Shown here piece after piece: positions 8,175 through 14,976 of a DNA stretch of 64,000 nt. The stretch spans positions 20,401 to 84,400 of the forward strand of contig NZ_JAGPXY010000027.1 of the NCBI RefSeq assembly GCF_018070325.1. The letters run 5' to 3'. The notes under the pieces are model-generated. The model ran no database searches. It had not been told where the DNA came from and saw only the letters and a list, made by a program, of their open reading frames with translations. Position 1 is the first letter of the stretch; each line of letters opens with the position of its first letter. Made by a program: the position numbers and the translations under genes. This stretch comes from Micromonospora sp. H61 (GTDB lineage Bacteria > Actinomycetota > Actinomycetes > Mycobacteriales > Micromonosporaceae).

Positions 8175-8548
8175 GTCCGGCCCTCCAGCTCGGCCAGCGC
8201 CTCCTGCGCGGTGATCTCACCGCGGCGCAACCGGTCGATGATGTCGGCTCGCGAGGGCGCAGGGTCGGTCTCGACGAAGTCGAGCATCTGGGTGATCCGG
8301 TTGAGTCGTGACTTGATCGTCGGGTAGCTCACCCCGAAGATGCGTTCCATCTCCTTGATCGAACCGTGGCAGCGCACGAACGCCGTGACGAAGACCTGAT
8401 CATCGACGTTGAGCTGAGCCAGTTGCGGCGGCTCGAACTCGCCCTCGATCGCCACGCCGTTGCTCGCCAGGCGCACCCGCTCGACGACGAACGGCTGCCC
8501 CCGCGTCAGGCTGGTCAGGTCCTGCCAGTCCATCGCCTGTTCTGTCAT
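8171..8548 (-). CDS. DUF2089 domain protein, probable regulator
   Basis: 125 aa, first gene of the operon 8548-7480. It has the DUF2089 core (FVTAFVRCHGSIKEMERIFGVSYPTIKSRLNRI), which contains a helix-turn-helix-like stretch, so DNA binding is likely. The C-terminal tail is SHOCT-like. ATG 8548 is preceded on the minus strand by an AT-rich region with inverted CCTTAAGAA/TTCTTAAGG sites (8562-8609), which may be its own operator. Overlap with the next gene is 4 bases. Confidence 0.85.
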   Translation of the reverse strand: MTEQAMDWQDLTSLTRGQPFVVERVRLASNGVAIEGEFEPPQLAQLNVDDQVFVTAFVRCHGSIKEMERIFGVSYPTIKSRLNRITQMLDFVETDPAPSRADIIDRLRRGEITAQEALAELEGRT

Positions 8549-8561
8549 ACCTAAAGTTGTA

Positions 8562-8609
8562 CCTTAAGAATCCTCAAGTTCCAAGAAGTTGATCTTAACT
8601 TTCTTAAGG
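8562..8609 (-). promoter_or_regulatory. Candidate operator: inverted CCTTAAGAA pair
   Basis: CCTTAAGAA at 8562-8570 and TTCTTAAGG at 8601-8609 are perfect inverted copies 30 bases apart, in an unusually AT-rich patch just upstream of the DUF2089 gene. Related sequences (TCCTCAAG, CTTAACTT) lie between them. Position and symmetry suggest autoregulation; this is inference. Confidence 0.45.
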
Positions 8610-8703
8610 TCGCGCTGCGGTCGAAGGGTGCTGCTCGCCGGGCGCCCAGCGGGATCGTGATCGTGACCCGGCTGCCTGCGCGGGCCGCCACTAAGATGCC
8701 GGG

Positions 8704-9036
8704 ATGGGTAGGTTTTTGGCGCTCTTCAACGGCGCGGCTGACGAGGCCGACAAGGCCGACCTCACCGAGCAGCAGCAGACCGAGTTCATGAACGCGTGGG
8801 CGTCATGGGCGCAGGCCAACGCGAACGCCATCGTCGACCCCGGCGCTCCCTTGCACGCCAAGAAGCGGGTCACGGCGCGAGGTGTCGAGGACTTCACCGA
8901 CGCCCTGATCGCCTACGCCGTCGTGGAAGCGGGCTCGCACGACGAGGCGGTCCAGATCTTCTCCGGGCACCCGCACCTGGGGCTGTTCGCGGGGAACTCG
9001 ATCGCCGTCCTGGAGTGTCCGCCGCCGCCCAGCTGA
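8704..9036 (+). CDS. Small YCII-like hypothetical protein
   Basis: 110 aa, soluble. The pattern MGRFLALFNG at the start, DALIAYAVVEAGSHDEAVQIF and SGHPHLGLF...NSIAVLECPP at the end resembles YCII/DGPF-type small proteins of ferredoxin-like fold, in which a His and Asp near the middle can be catalytic. Function is unknown. ATG 8704 has only a weak ribosome site (GATGCCGGG) and may be leaderless. It is a single gene, divergent from the DUF2089 operon. Confidence 0.7.
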   Translation: MGRFLALFNGAADEADKADLTEQQQTEFMNAWASWAQANANAIVDPGAPLHAKKRVTARGVEDFTDALIAYAVVEAGSHDEAVQIFSGHPHLGLFAGNSIAVLECPPPPS

Positions 9037-9138
9037 CACGCGCGCCGCCCACGATCCACTCGCCTTTACGGACGTCGCGGTGTCCCTGCTTTTGGACAGG
9101 CCGACGTCACTGACGTAGGGACAGGATGCACGTCCGGA

Positions 9139-10350
9139 TCACTCGAAGAACTTGATGCTGAACCCGGTGTCGGCCGTCGGGCCGGGCACGTTGGCGCGGC
9201 GGTAGGTGGTGTTGCCCCACCAGCAGAAGGTGCCGGTGTACCAGTAGCGGTTCGCCCAGGAGTACGCGGTGCCCTTGGGCACCCCGTGGTACATCAGTGG
9301 GAACCTCGGCCCGGCGGGTGGGCTGGTGGCGATGTCGCCGTTGAGCAGCACGAAGCTGTGGTGGCCGGGCCCGTTCACGTGCAGGGTCGGATCCCAGCCG
9401 GCCATCATGGTGGCCCGGTTCGAGCCGAACAGGCAGCCGTTCGACTTGTACCAGTCCCACACGTACGTCGGGTCGCCGCCGGCGCGCAGCCGCAGGTCGG
9501 CGAGGCAGTACTGGTCGCTCCAGCTGCCGTTGGCGGAGTAGACGATGTGGAGCTGCCCGTTGGGGTCCCTGATCGCCTCGGGGGACTCGTTGATGAACGG
9601 GTTGCCGACCACGCGCTCCCAGCTCTCGCGGGGCTGGGAGATGACGTGCCGGCCACCGGTCGGGGTGAGCGGGTCGCTCATCCGGCTGAGGTAGATGTTC
9701 TGTTCGACGTTGGTGTCCCCGGCCCAACCCGACCAGACGAACCACCGCTGCCCGTTGAAGGTGAACAGGCTGCCGTCGATGGCCCACCTGCCGTCGGGCA
9801 GCGCGAGCTGCCGCTCGGCCGTGTAGCCGCTGGCCGGTGACGCCGAGTGGATCGCGTACATGCGGTGGGCGGTGCCGCGCCCGGCCGAGAAGTAGATGTA
9901 GTAGCGGCCGCCATCGGTGACGATCTCCGGGGCCCAGACCTCACCGAGGTTGCGGCTGTCCGTCCAGACCTGCCGCGCGGGTGCGGCGGCCAGCGCGTCG
10001 GGAGAGGCCGCCTGCCGAACGGCGATCCCGCCGTTGACCGACTGGACGGAGATGTAGGTGCCGCCGACGCGGATCACGCTGGGATCGGCGGCTCGCAGGC
10101 CGGTCTGCCCGGCCGCCGCCGGCCCGGCCCCGAGCGGGGACAGGCCGGTGGCGAGCACGACGGCCAGCAGGACGGAGAGGAGTCGCGGAAGGGTTCGGCT
10201 ATCCCGGATCTTCGGCCGCCAACAGCCCCGTCCACGCCTGCTGGGCGTGATGCATGCCTGTGGCGAGCGGTGAAACCGCGATCCGACGGAAGTCCGACGT
10301 TGGGTGTCCGTCCGCTCACGCAGGGTCCAATCTGGAAGCCGGTTCGCCAT
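9139..10350 (-). CDS. Secreted GH43-like glycoside hydrolase
   Basis: Probable extracellular arabinan- or xylan-type hydrolase with a five-bladed propeller. Visible family features: ADPSVIRVGGTYISV (first catalytic Asp blade), WAPEIVTDGGRYYIYFSA, AIDGSLF, and NESPEAI, where the acid Glu is expected. A hydrophobic export segment (LLSVLLAVVLATG) ends in AGPAAAG, then the mature region. From the only in-frame ATG (10350) the protein is 403 aa and carries about 55 Arg-rich residues before the hydrophobic stretch, unusual for a signal peptide. A rarer start closer to the hydrophobic region is possible. Divergent from the gene at 10390. Confidence 0.72.
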   Translation of the reverse strand: MANRLPDWTLRERTDTQRRTSVGSRFHRSPQACITPSRRGRGCWRPKIRDSRTLPRLLSVLLAVVLATGLSPLGAGPAAAGQTGLRAADPSVIRVGGTYISVQSVNGGIAVRQAASPDALAAAPARQVWTDSRNLGEVWAPEIVTDGGRYYIYFSAGRGTAHRMYAIHSASPASGYTAERQLALPDGRWAIDGSLFTFNGQRWFVWSGWAGDTNVEQNIYLSRMSDPLTPTGGRHVISQPRESWERVVGNPFINESPEAIRDPNGQLHIVYSANGSWSDQYCLADLRLRAGGDPTYVWDWYKSNGCLFGSNRATMMAGWDPTLHVNGPGHHSFVLLNGDIATSPPAGPRFPLMYHGVPKGTAYSWANRYWYTGTFCWWGNTTYRRANVPGPTADTGFSIKFFE

Positions 10351-10389
10351 GAGGGCGACCGGTACACAGAGGACAATGGAGGGGCGCGG

Positions 10390-11394
10390 ATGCTGGTCAT
10401 CGCCGAGGAGAAGGACGCCTACCCACCGAACGGTCAGATCCCCAACCTGGAAACCGACGAGAAGGCGTGCGGCGACATCCTGACCAGGATCGAACCCCTC
10501 CTGCCCACCGACCGTCGGGGAGAGGTGGTCGGTGCCCTGGTGAACTGGTCGGAGAGCGCGCTCAAGCCAGGCCAGAGCTTCGGTACGTGGGCCGAAGCCA
10601 TCACCGCCGCGACCAGTTACGCGCAGCGCGAGGCCGCGCTCACCACCGACAACAGTCAGCGGCGTCGTGACCAGGCCGTCGACGACGACGAGTTGGTCAA
10701 GCTCAAGGCGGCGGTGGGGAGTACGGGCAAGACCGGCGACCCGCAGATCGCGTTGCGCGACGAGAGCCGCAGGTGGGCGAACTGCGGGATGGCGGCGTTC
10801 CAGATTCGCGAGAAGTTGCACGCCGCGGGCGGAAAGCTGGCCCGCGTGTCGAGCGAGACCTACGGGACTGGCGGCGGCGACGCGCTCAAGAAGGCGCTGT
10901 TCGTCAAGCCGGTCAGCACCGCTACCGTCCTGCTGCTCGACTGCCAGTTCCCGCAGGTGCACAACTTCATCATCGAGGTGCACCACGACGGGTCGCGCTA
11001 CCTTGCCCAGGGCTACCAGGGCACGTACTTCGCCCACTGGTGGCTCGGAATCAACGACAGCTACTCCTCCAAGAAGCCCACGCCCCAGATTCTCGCTCTG
11101 CGTGAACGGTACGGGTTGGGTCGGGCGATCAGCCCGCAGGATTACGCGACCCTGCTGGACGGCCTGGTCGCGGCCGTCTCGTCCGACTGGCAGGTGACCG
11201 CCAACCAGTGGCCGACGTTGCCGTTCAACCCTGACCGGCAGGAGGTCGACGGGATCCGCCGCCGGTCCGGATCGCCGACGCTCCTCGTCGAGGTGTTCGA
11301 GCTGGGCAAGCCCGCAGCGGCTCGGGCGGCGCTCGGTGACAACGGCGTCGCGTCGCTCAGCGAGCTGGCCACCCGAGGAATGACAACGGCCTGA
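10390..11394 (+). CDS. Unrecognised 334-aa protein, possible papain-like fold
   Basis: ATG 10390 follows a strong GGAGGGG site. The product is soluble with no signal peptide. Residues 1-100 are helical; residues about 125-220 hold ANCGMAAFQIREKL (C132), a strand, then PQVHNFIIEVHHDGSRYLAQGYQGTY (H191, Q207/Q210). This Cys...His-Asn...Gln order resembles papain-like Cys-His domains of polymorphic toxins, but that is inference without search. The C-terminal third is again helical with a tail like LLVEVFELGKPA. It starts 39 bases from the upstream start of the divergent GH43 gene, so the two may share a control region. Confidence 0.7.
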   Translation: MLVIAEEKDAYPPNGQIPNLETDEKACGDILTRIEPLLPTDRRGEVVGALVNWSESALKPGQSFGTWAEAITAATSYAQREAALTTDNSQRRRDQAVDDDELVKLKAAVGSTGKTGDPQIALRDESRRWANCGMAAFQIREKLHAAGGKLARVSSETYGTGGGDALKKALFVKPVSTATVLLLDCQFPQVHNFIIEVHHDGSRYLAQGYQGTYFAHWWLGINDSYSSKKPTPQILALRERYGLGRAISPQDYATLLDGLVAAVSSDWQVTANQWPTLPFNPDRQEVDGIRRRSGSPTLLVEVFELGKPAAARAALGDNGVASLSELATRGMTTA

Positions 11395-11532
11395 CACGGT
11401 GTCGCCGTTCGGCACGCAGCCGCGTCCGGAATCGAGGCCGGGCAGGGCGTGACGGTCATGCTCGATGTGCACCACCCGAGCTGTCGGTGTGGCCGCATCC
11501 CGGCAGCCGCTGCGCCTGCCTGGCTCGAAAGG

Positions 11533-12198
11533 CTAGGAGCGCGGCAGGATGCCCACGAGCGATGTGACGATGGCGAGCCGCAGGGCTGTCCGTAGGTCGA
11601 CGTGGTGGACCGCGAGCGCCGGCTCGGATTCGTAGACGGCGAGCAGGCTCGGCGGCGGCGAGGTGTAGGCGGACAGTGCGCCACCCATGATCAAGGTGTT
11701 CAGGCAGAACAGTTCGGCGTTGTCGCCGACCTCGGGCAGGTGCCGCCGGACGAGGTCGGCCATCACCGCGAGCTTGCCCAGTGCGGCCCGCTTGTGCCGG
11801 CGGGCCACCTCGACCGAGACGTTGTGCTCGAGCACGCCGCCCTGCGCGCCGAAGAGATCACAGAGCACCGTCTGGGCGGCGAGCGACCGGCTGAGCACGT
11901 CCGCCACCTGCTCCGCCCGTTCCATCGCCGGCCCGCTCAGGTCGACACCGTGGGCCAGCTCCTGTTCCAGCTCGGCCAGCCAGGTCGTCGTCCGGTCGTC
12001 CAGCAGGTCGAGCAGGATCGCCTCGCGGGACTCGAAATAGCGCAGCACCGCCGTCTTTGCCAGGCCGACCCGCCGGCTCAGCTCGTTCAGGGTCACCTCG
12101 GCCACCGGCATCTCGTCGAGCATCGCCGAGGTCGTCTCCAGGATGGCCCGGCGCCGGACCTCACGCTGCTCCTCGCTGCGTGCCCGCTGGAACGTCAT
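11533..12198 (-). CDS. TetR-family repressor
   Basis: 221 aa. The N-terminal TetR HTH is at residues about 14-60 (RRAILETTSAMLDE, VTLNELSRRVGLAKTAVLRYF), followed by a helical ligand/dimer domain. It is divergent from the SDR at 12299, and three copies of a GTACC-GGC-GGTAC sequence lie between them. The usual reading is that this repressor controls itself and the SDR and is released by a small hydrophobic ligand. ATG 12198 is standard. Confidence 0.9.
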   Translation of the reverse strand: MTFQRARSEEQREVRRRAILETTSAMLDEMPVAEVTLNELSRRVGLAKTAVLRYFESREAILLDLLDDRTTTWLAELEQELAHGVDLSGPAMERAEQVADVLSRSLAAQTVLCDLFGAQGGVLEHNVSVEVARRHKRAALGKLAVMADLVRRHLPEVGDNAELFCLNTLIMGGALSAYTSPPPSLLAVYESEPALAVHHVDLRTALRLAIVTSLVGILPRS

Positions 12199-12217
12199 GA
12201 CGCCAACCCTAGCTTAG

Positions 12218-12284
12218 GTACCGGCGGTCCCTTGACAGCGTACCGGCGGTACCTTACCGTTCTGGCATAAGTTACCGGCGGTAC
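12218..12284. promoter_or_regulatory. Three phased TetR-type operators
   Basis: Copies at 12218-12230 (GTACCGGCGGTCC), 12240-12252 (GTACCGGCGGTAC) and 12272-12284 (TTACCGGCGGTAC). Each is a near palindrome, GTACC/GGTAC around GGC. Start-to-start spacing is 22 and 32 bases, about two and three helical turns, so bound dimers would lie on one face. They cover the divergent promoter region between the TetR gene and the SDR. Confidence 0.75.
12232..12260 (+). promoter_or_regulatory. Probable sigma-70-type promoter of the SDR gene
   Basis: TTGACA (12232-12237), a 17-base spacer and TACCGT (12255-12260). The middle operator lies inside the spacer, so repressor binding would block polymerase. The -10 is only a partial match. 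Confidence 0.5.
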
Positions 12285-12298
12285 ATAAGGAGTCTGAC

Positions 12299-13213
12299 AT
12301 GAAGTGGACCGAGCAGCAGATTCCGCGCCAGGACGGCCGGGTCGCAGTGGTCACCGGTGCCAACACCGGGCTGGGCTTCGAGACGGCACGGCGACTCGCC
12401 GAGCGCGGGGCATCGGTAGTGCTGGCCGTGCGCGACACGGAGAAGGGCAGGCTGGCCGCCGCCCGGATCAACGGCGACGTCTCCGTACGGGAACTGGATC
12501 TGGCCTCGCTGGAATCGGTGCGCGCCGCCGCGGCCGGCCTGCGCGCCACCCACCCACGGATCGACCTGCTGATCAACAACGCCGGCGTGATGTACGTCCC
12601 GAGGCAGACCACCCGCGACGGCTTCGAGCTGCAGTTCGGCACCAACCACCTGGGCCACTTCGCGCTCACCGGCCTGCTGCTCGACCTGCTGCTGCCCGTG
12701 CCCGGCTCCCGGGTGGTCATTGTCAGCAGCAACGGCCACCGCATCCGCGGCGCCATCCACTTCGACGACCTGCAGTGGGACCGTTCCTACGGCCGGGTCG
12801 CCGCCTACGGCCAGTCGAAGCTCGCCAACCTGATGTTCACCTACGAGCTGCAGCGCCGGCTCGCCGCGCACGGCACCACCGTCGCGGTGGCCGCACACCC
12901 CGGCATCTCCAACACCGAACTGCCCCGCAACGTCCCGGCGGTCGTCCGCCGACCGCTCACCTGGATCGCCCCGGTGATCACCCAGCCCGCGACGGCGGGC
13001 GCGCTGCCCACCCTGCGGGCCGCCACCGACCCGTCCGTCCTCGGCGGGCAGTACTACGGCCCCGACGGCCTGGCCGAGGCGCGCGGCTACCCGAGGCTTG
13101 TCACTTCCAGCCCCGACTCGTACGACGTGAGCGTGCAGCAACGCCTCTGGGCCGTCTCGGAGGACCTCACCGGCGTGCGGTTCCCGGTGGGCCGGGTAGC
13201 CGTCACGGCGTGA
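12299..13213 (+). CDS. SDR-family oxidoreductase (retinol dehydrogenase-like)
   Basis: 304 aa. The cofactor motif TGANTGLG is at residues 19-26, NNAG at 93-96, Ser143/144 precedes Y170-GQS-K174. The C-terminal region with TNHLGHFALT and PGISNT places it in the SDR group that includes mammalian retinol dehydrogenases and WW-domain oxidoreductases. Substrates of bacterial members are mostly unknown. ATG 12299 follows AAGGAG. The promoter carries TetR-type operators, so expression is probably induced by the TetR ligand, which may also be its substrate. Confidence 0.9.
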   Translation: MKWTEQQIPRQDGRVAVVTGANTGLGFETARRLAERGASVVLAVRDTEKGRLAAARINGDVSVRELDLASLESVRAAAAGLRATHPRIDLLINNAGVMYVPRQTTRDGFELQFGTNHLGHFALTGLLLDLLLPVPGSRVVIVSSNGHRIRGAIHFDDLQWDRSYGRVAAYGQSKLANLMFTYELQRRLAAHGTTVAVAAHPGISNTELPRNVPAVVRRPLTWIAPVITQPATAGALPTLRAATDPSVLGGQYYGPDGLAEARGYPRLVTSSPDSYDVSVQQRLWAVSEDLTGVRFPVGRVAVTA

Positions 13214-13252
13214 CCGTGCCAAGGGCGGTACCGCGGCTTTTGTGGCCCATCA

Positions 13253-13268
13253 CAACTCCATGATCGAC
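13253..13268. repeat. CATGATC-core motif related to the element at 3965-4026
   Basis: CAACTCCATGATCGAC matches the right arm of the palindromic element (CAACCTCATGATCAAC) in 14 of 16 bases. It sits in the spacer between the SDR and the HxlR-type gene. It may be a half-element or a separate family member. Confidence 0.35.
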
Positions 13269-13318
13269 CCGGCCGGGGCGGTTGGGCGCCGAGGCGTGGC
13301 GGGCTGGGCGGGTGGGAG

Positions 13319-13993
13319 TCAGGGCGTGGCGGGCTGGGGTGCGGGGGTGAACGGGGCCAGGAGCAGGTCGGTGAGGCGCCGCCTGGCCTCCTCGTCGCCG
13401 CTGAACCGCAGGGCGCCCGACTCCGTCGCCGCCGCCATGGTGATCTCCTGGCCGCAGACGGCCCGAAGGGTGTCGATGTCGGTGGTGAGCGCCGCATCGG
13501 GGTCGGACGCCGTGCCGCGCCGGAGCTGCACCGTCCCGCCGGCGACGTCGGCGAGGTACGTGTCGGAGTCGATGTGGAACGCGTAGCTGCCGGCGAGTGC
13601 CGGCGCGCGCGCCGGGTCGAACGCGGCCTTGATGCTGAGCAGCAGGGAGTCGACGCCGAGGGGGCCGTCGGGAAGTTGGGGGGACTGGCTTCCCCAGCGT
13701 CCGAACTGAAGGAGGACCGGCTCCAGGTCGCGGCCCCATTCGGTCAGCTCGTAAAGGTGGACCCGCGTCGGCGGGCCCAGGTCCCGCCGCCGCACCACGC
13801 CGTGCTCGGTCAACTGGCGCAGTCGCTGGCTCAGCACGTTGGGGCTCACCCCGGGTAGGCCGCCGAGCAGGTCGTTGAACCGCCGGGGGCCGAGCAGAAG
13901 GTCGCGTACCACCAGCAGCGCCCATCGTTCCCCGATGATGTCCAGTCCACGCGCGACACCGCACGGATCTCCGTAACTGCGCATGCCGCTCAT
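13319..13993 (-). CDS. HxlR-type regulator with C-terminal SCP2-like domain
   Basis: 224 aa from ATG 13993 (MSGMRSYGDPCGVAR), chosen because AGGGTGGA precedes it and the HxlR fold begins at once; the frame extends upstream into the operator region. Residues about 10-100 are an HxlR winged helix (GERWALLVVRDLLLGPRRFNDLL, VSPNVLSQRLRQL). Residues about 120-215 resemble an SCP2/sterol-carrier ligand domain. This fusion is seen in actinobacterial regulators. It is divergent from the RibD-like reductase at 14135, its likely target. Confidence 0.85.
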   Translation of the reverse strand: MSGMRSYGDPCGVARGLDIIGERWALLVVRDLLLGPRRFNDLLGGLPGVSPNVLSQRLRQLTEHGVVRRRDLGPPTRVHLYELTEWGRDLEPVLLQFGRWGSQSPQLPDGPLGVDSLLLSIKAAFDPARAPALAGSYAFHIDSDTYLADVAGGTVQLRRGTASDPDAALTTDIDTLRAVCGQEITMAAATESGALRFSGDEEARRRLTDLLLAPFTPAPQPATP

Positions 13994-14018
13994 GGCGTCC
14001 ACCCTACCTGGATCCTCA

Positions 14019-14047
14019 TTTAGGAGTATCACTTGTTCTTTAGGAGT
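14019..14047. promoter_or_regulatory. Direct repeat operator TTTAGGAGT x2
   Basis: TTTAGGAGT occurs at 14019-14027 and 14039-14047, exactly 20 bases apart (two turns), between the divergent HxlR-type gene and the RibD-like gene. This is a good candidate binding site for the regulator. Confidence 0.55.
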
Positions 14048-14134
14048 TGGACCCCTAGCGTGGCTCACATGAGCCTGCCGAAGTGACGTGAAGCTGGACC
14101 CCGGGGCTCACCACACCATGAGGGCGAGGACGAC

Positions 14135-14701
14135 TTGCGCAAGATTGTCGTGTCGATGTGGATCACGGTGGACGGGTTCGTCGCCGGCCCCGACGACGAG
14201 ATGGACTGGCTGCTGGTCGACGACCACCTGCAAAAATACGAGCGGGCCCTGGTGGACAACGCCGGCAGCCTGATGCTGGGCCGGATCACGCACGCCGACT
14301 TCGCCGGCCACTGGCCGTCGACCGCGCAGAACCCCGACCAGCCGGACGCCGTGCGGGGGTACGCCCAACGCCTCGACACGTTGGAGAAGATCGTCGTTTC
14401 CGCCTCGGGAAACACCGCCACCTGGGCGAACACCCGGCGACTCTCTCGCCTCGACGCCGACGGGATCACCGACCTCAAGCGTGAGCCCGGTGGCGACATC
14501 GTGGTCTACGGCAGTCTCACAGTGATCCGATCCCTCGCCGATCTCCGGCTCATCGACGAGCTGCACCTCTTGGTGCACCCCGTGTTCCTTCGTCGAGGCA
14601 GGGCGCTGTTCGACGGTGGTCAGCCGCCGGCACGACTGGAGCTGGTGTCCGCCGAACCCTTCGCCTCCGGAGTCGTCCTGGTGAAATACCACCCCGCCTA
14701 G
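14135..14701 (+). CDS. Dihydrofolate reductase-family (RibD C-terminal-like) protein
   Basis: 188-aa NADPH-type reductase fold: VSMWITVDGFVAGPDDEMDW at the N-terminus, MLGRITHADF near 50, IVVYGSLTVIRSLADLRLIDEL (cofactor loop) and the C-terminal LVHPVFLRRGRALF typical of the RibD-C/YwjB group. It starts with TTG 14135 after GGCGAGGA; an upstream ATG at 14118 is in another frame. Substrate unknown. It is adjacent to and divergent from an HxlR-type regulator, a very common pairing for stress-responsive reductases. Confidence 0.85.
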   Translation: MRKIVVSMWITVDGFVAGPDDEMDWLLVDDHLQKYERALVDNAGSLMLGRITHADFAGHWPSTAQNPDQPDAVRGYAQRLDTLEKIVVSASGNTATWANTRRLSRLDADGITDLKREPGGDIVVYGSLTVIRSLADLRLIDELHLLVHPVFLRRGRALFDGGQPPARLELVSAEPFASGVVLVKYHPA

Positions 14702-14705
14702 GTGC

Positions 14706-14935
14706 TCACAGGTGGGCGACGACCACCCGGGTGGCCTGGGCGATGAGGGCGTCGTCGGGGGTGACGTCCTTCGTGTCGCGGCTGGACAGCACGGCGAGCA
14801 CGATCGGGGCCCGGTCGGGCGGCCAGATCACCGCGATGTCGTTGCGGGTGCCGTACCCGCCGGTCCCGGTCTTGTCCCCGACCACCCAGCCGGCCGGCAC
14901 CCCGGCGTGGACCAGCGCCGCGCCGGCAGCCGTCG
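14706..14935 (-). pseudogene. C-terminal fragment of a class A beta-lactamase
   Basis: Reads AALVHAGVPAGWVVGDKTGTGGYG... to the normal end, including the KTG box (KTGTGGYGTRNDIAVIWPP). The N-terminal two-thirds with the active-site SxxK, SDN and the omega loop are gone; upstream of about 14935 the sequence no longer matches and runs into the end of rph. It cannot form an active lactamase. It looks like the leftover of a deletion that joined this locus to rph. Confidence 0.8.
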
Positions 14936-14976
14936 GACCGAAACCGCCATCGTCGGCCCTCCTGCAGCGCCGTCGG

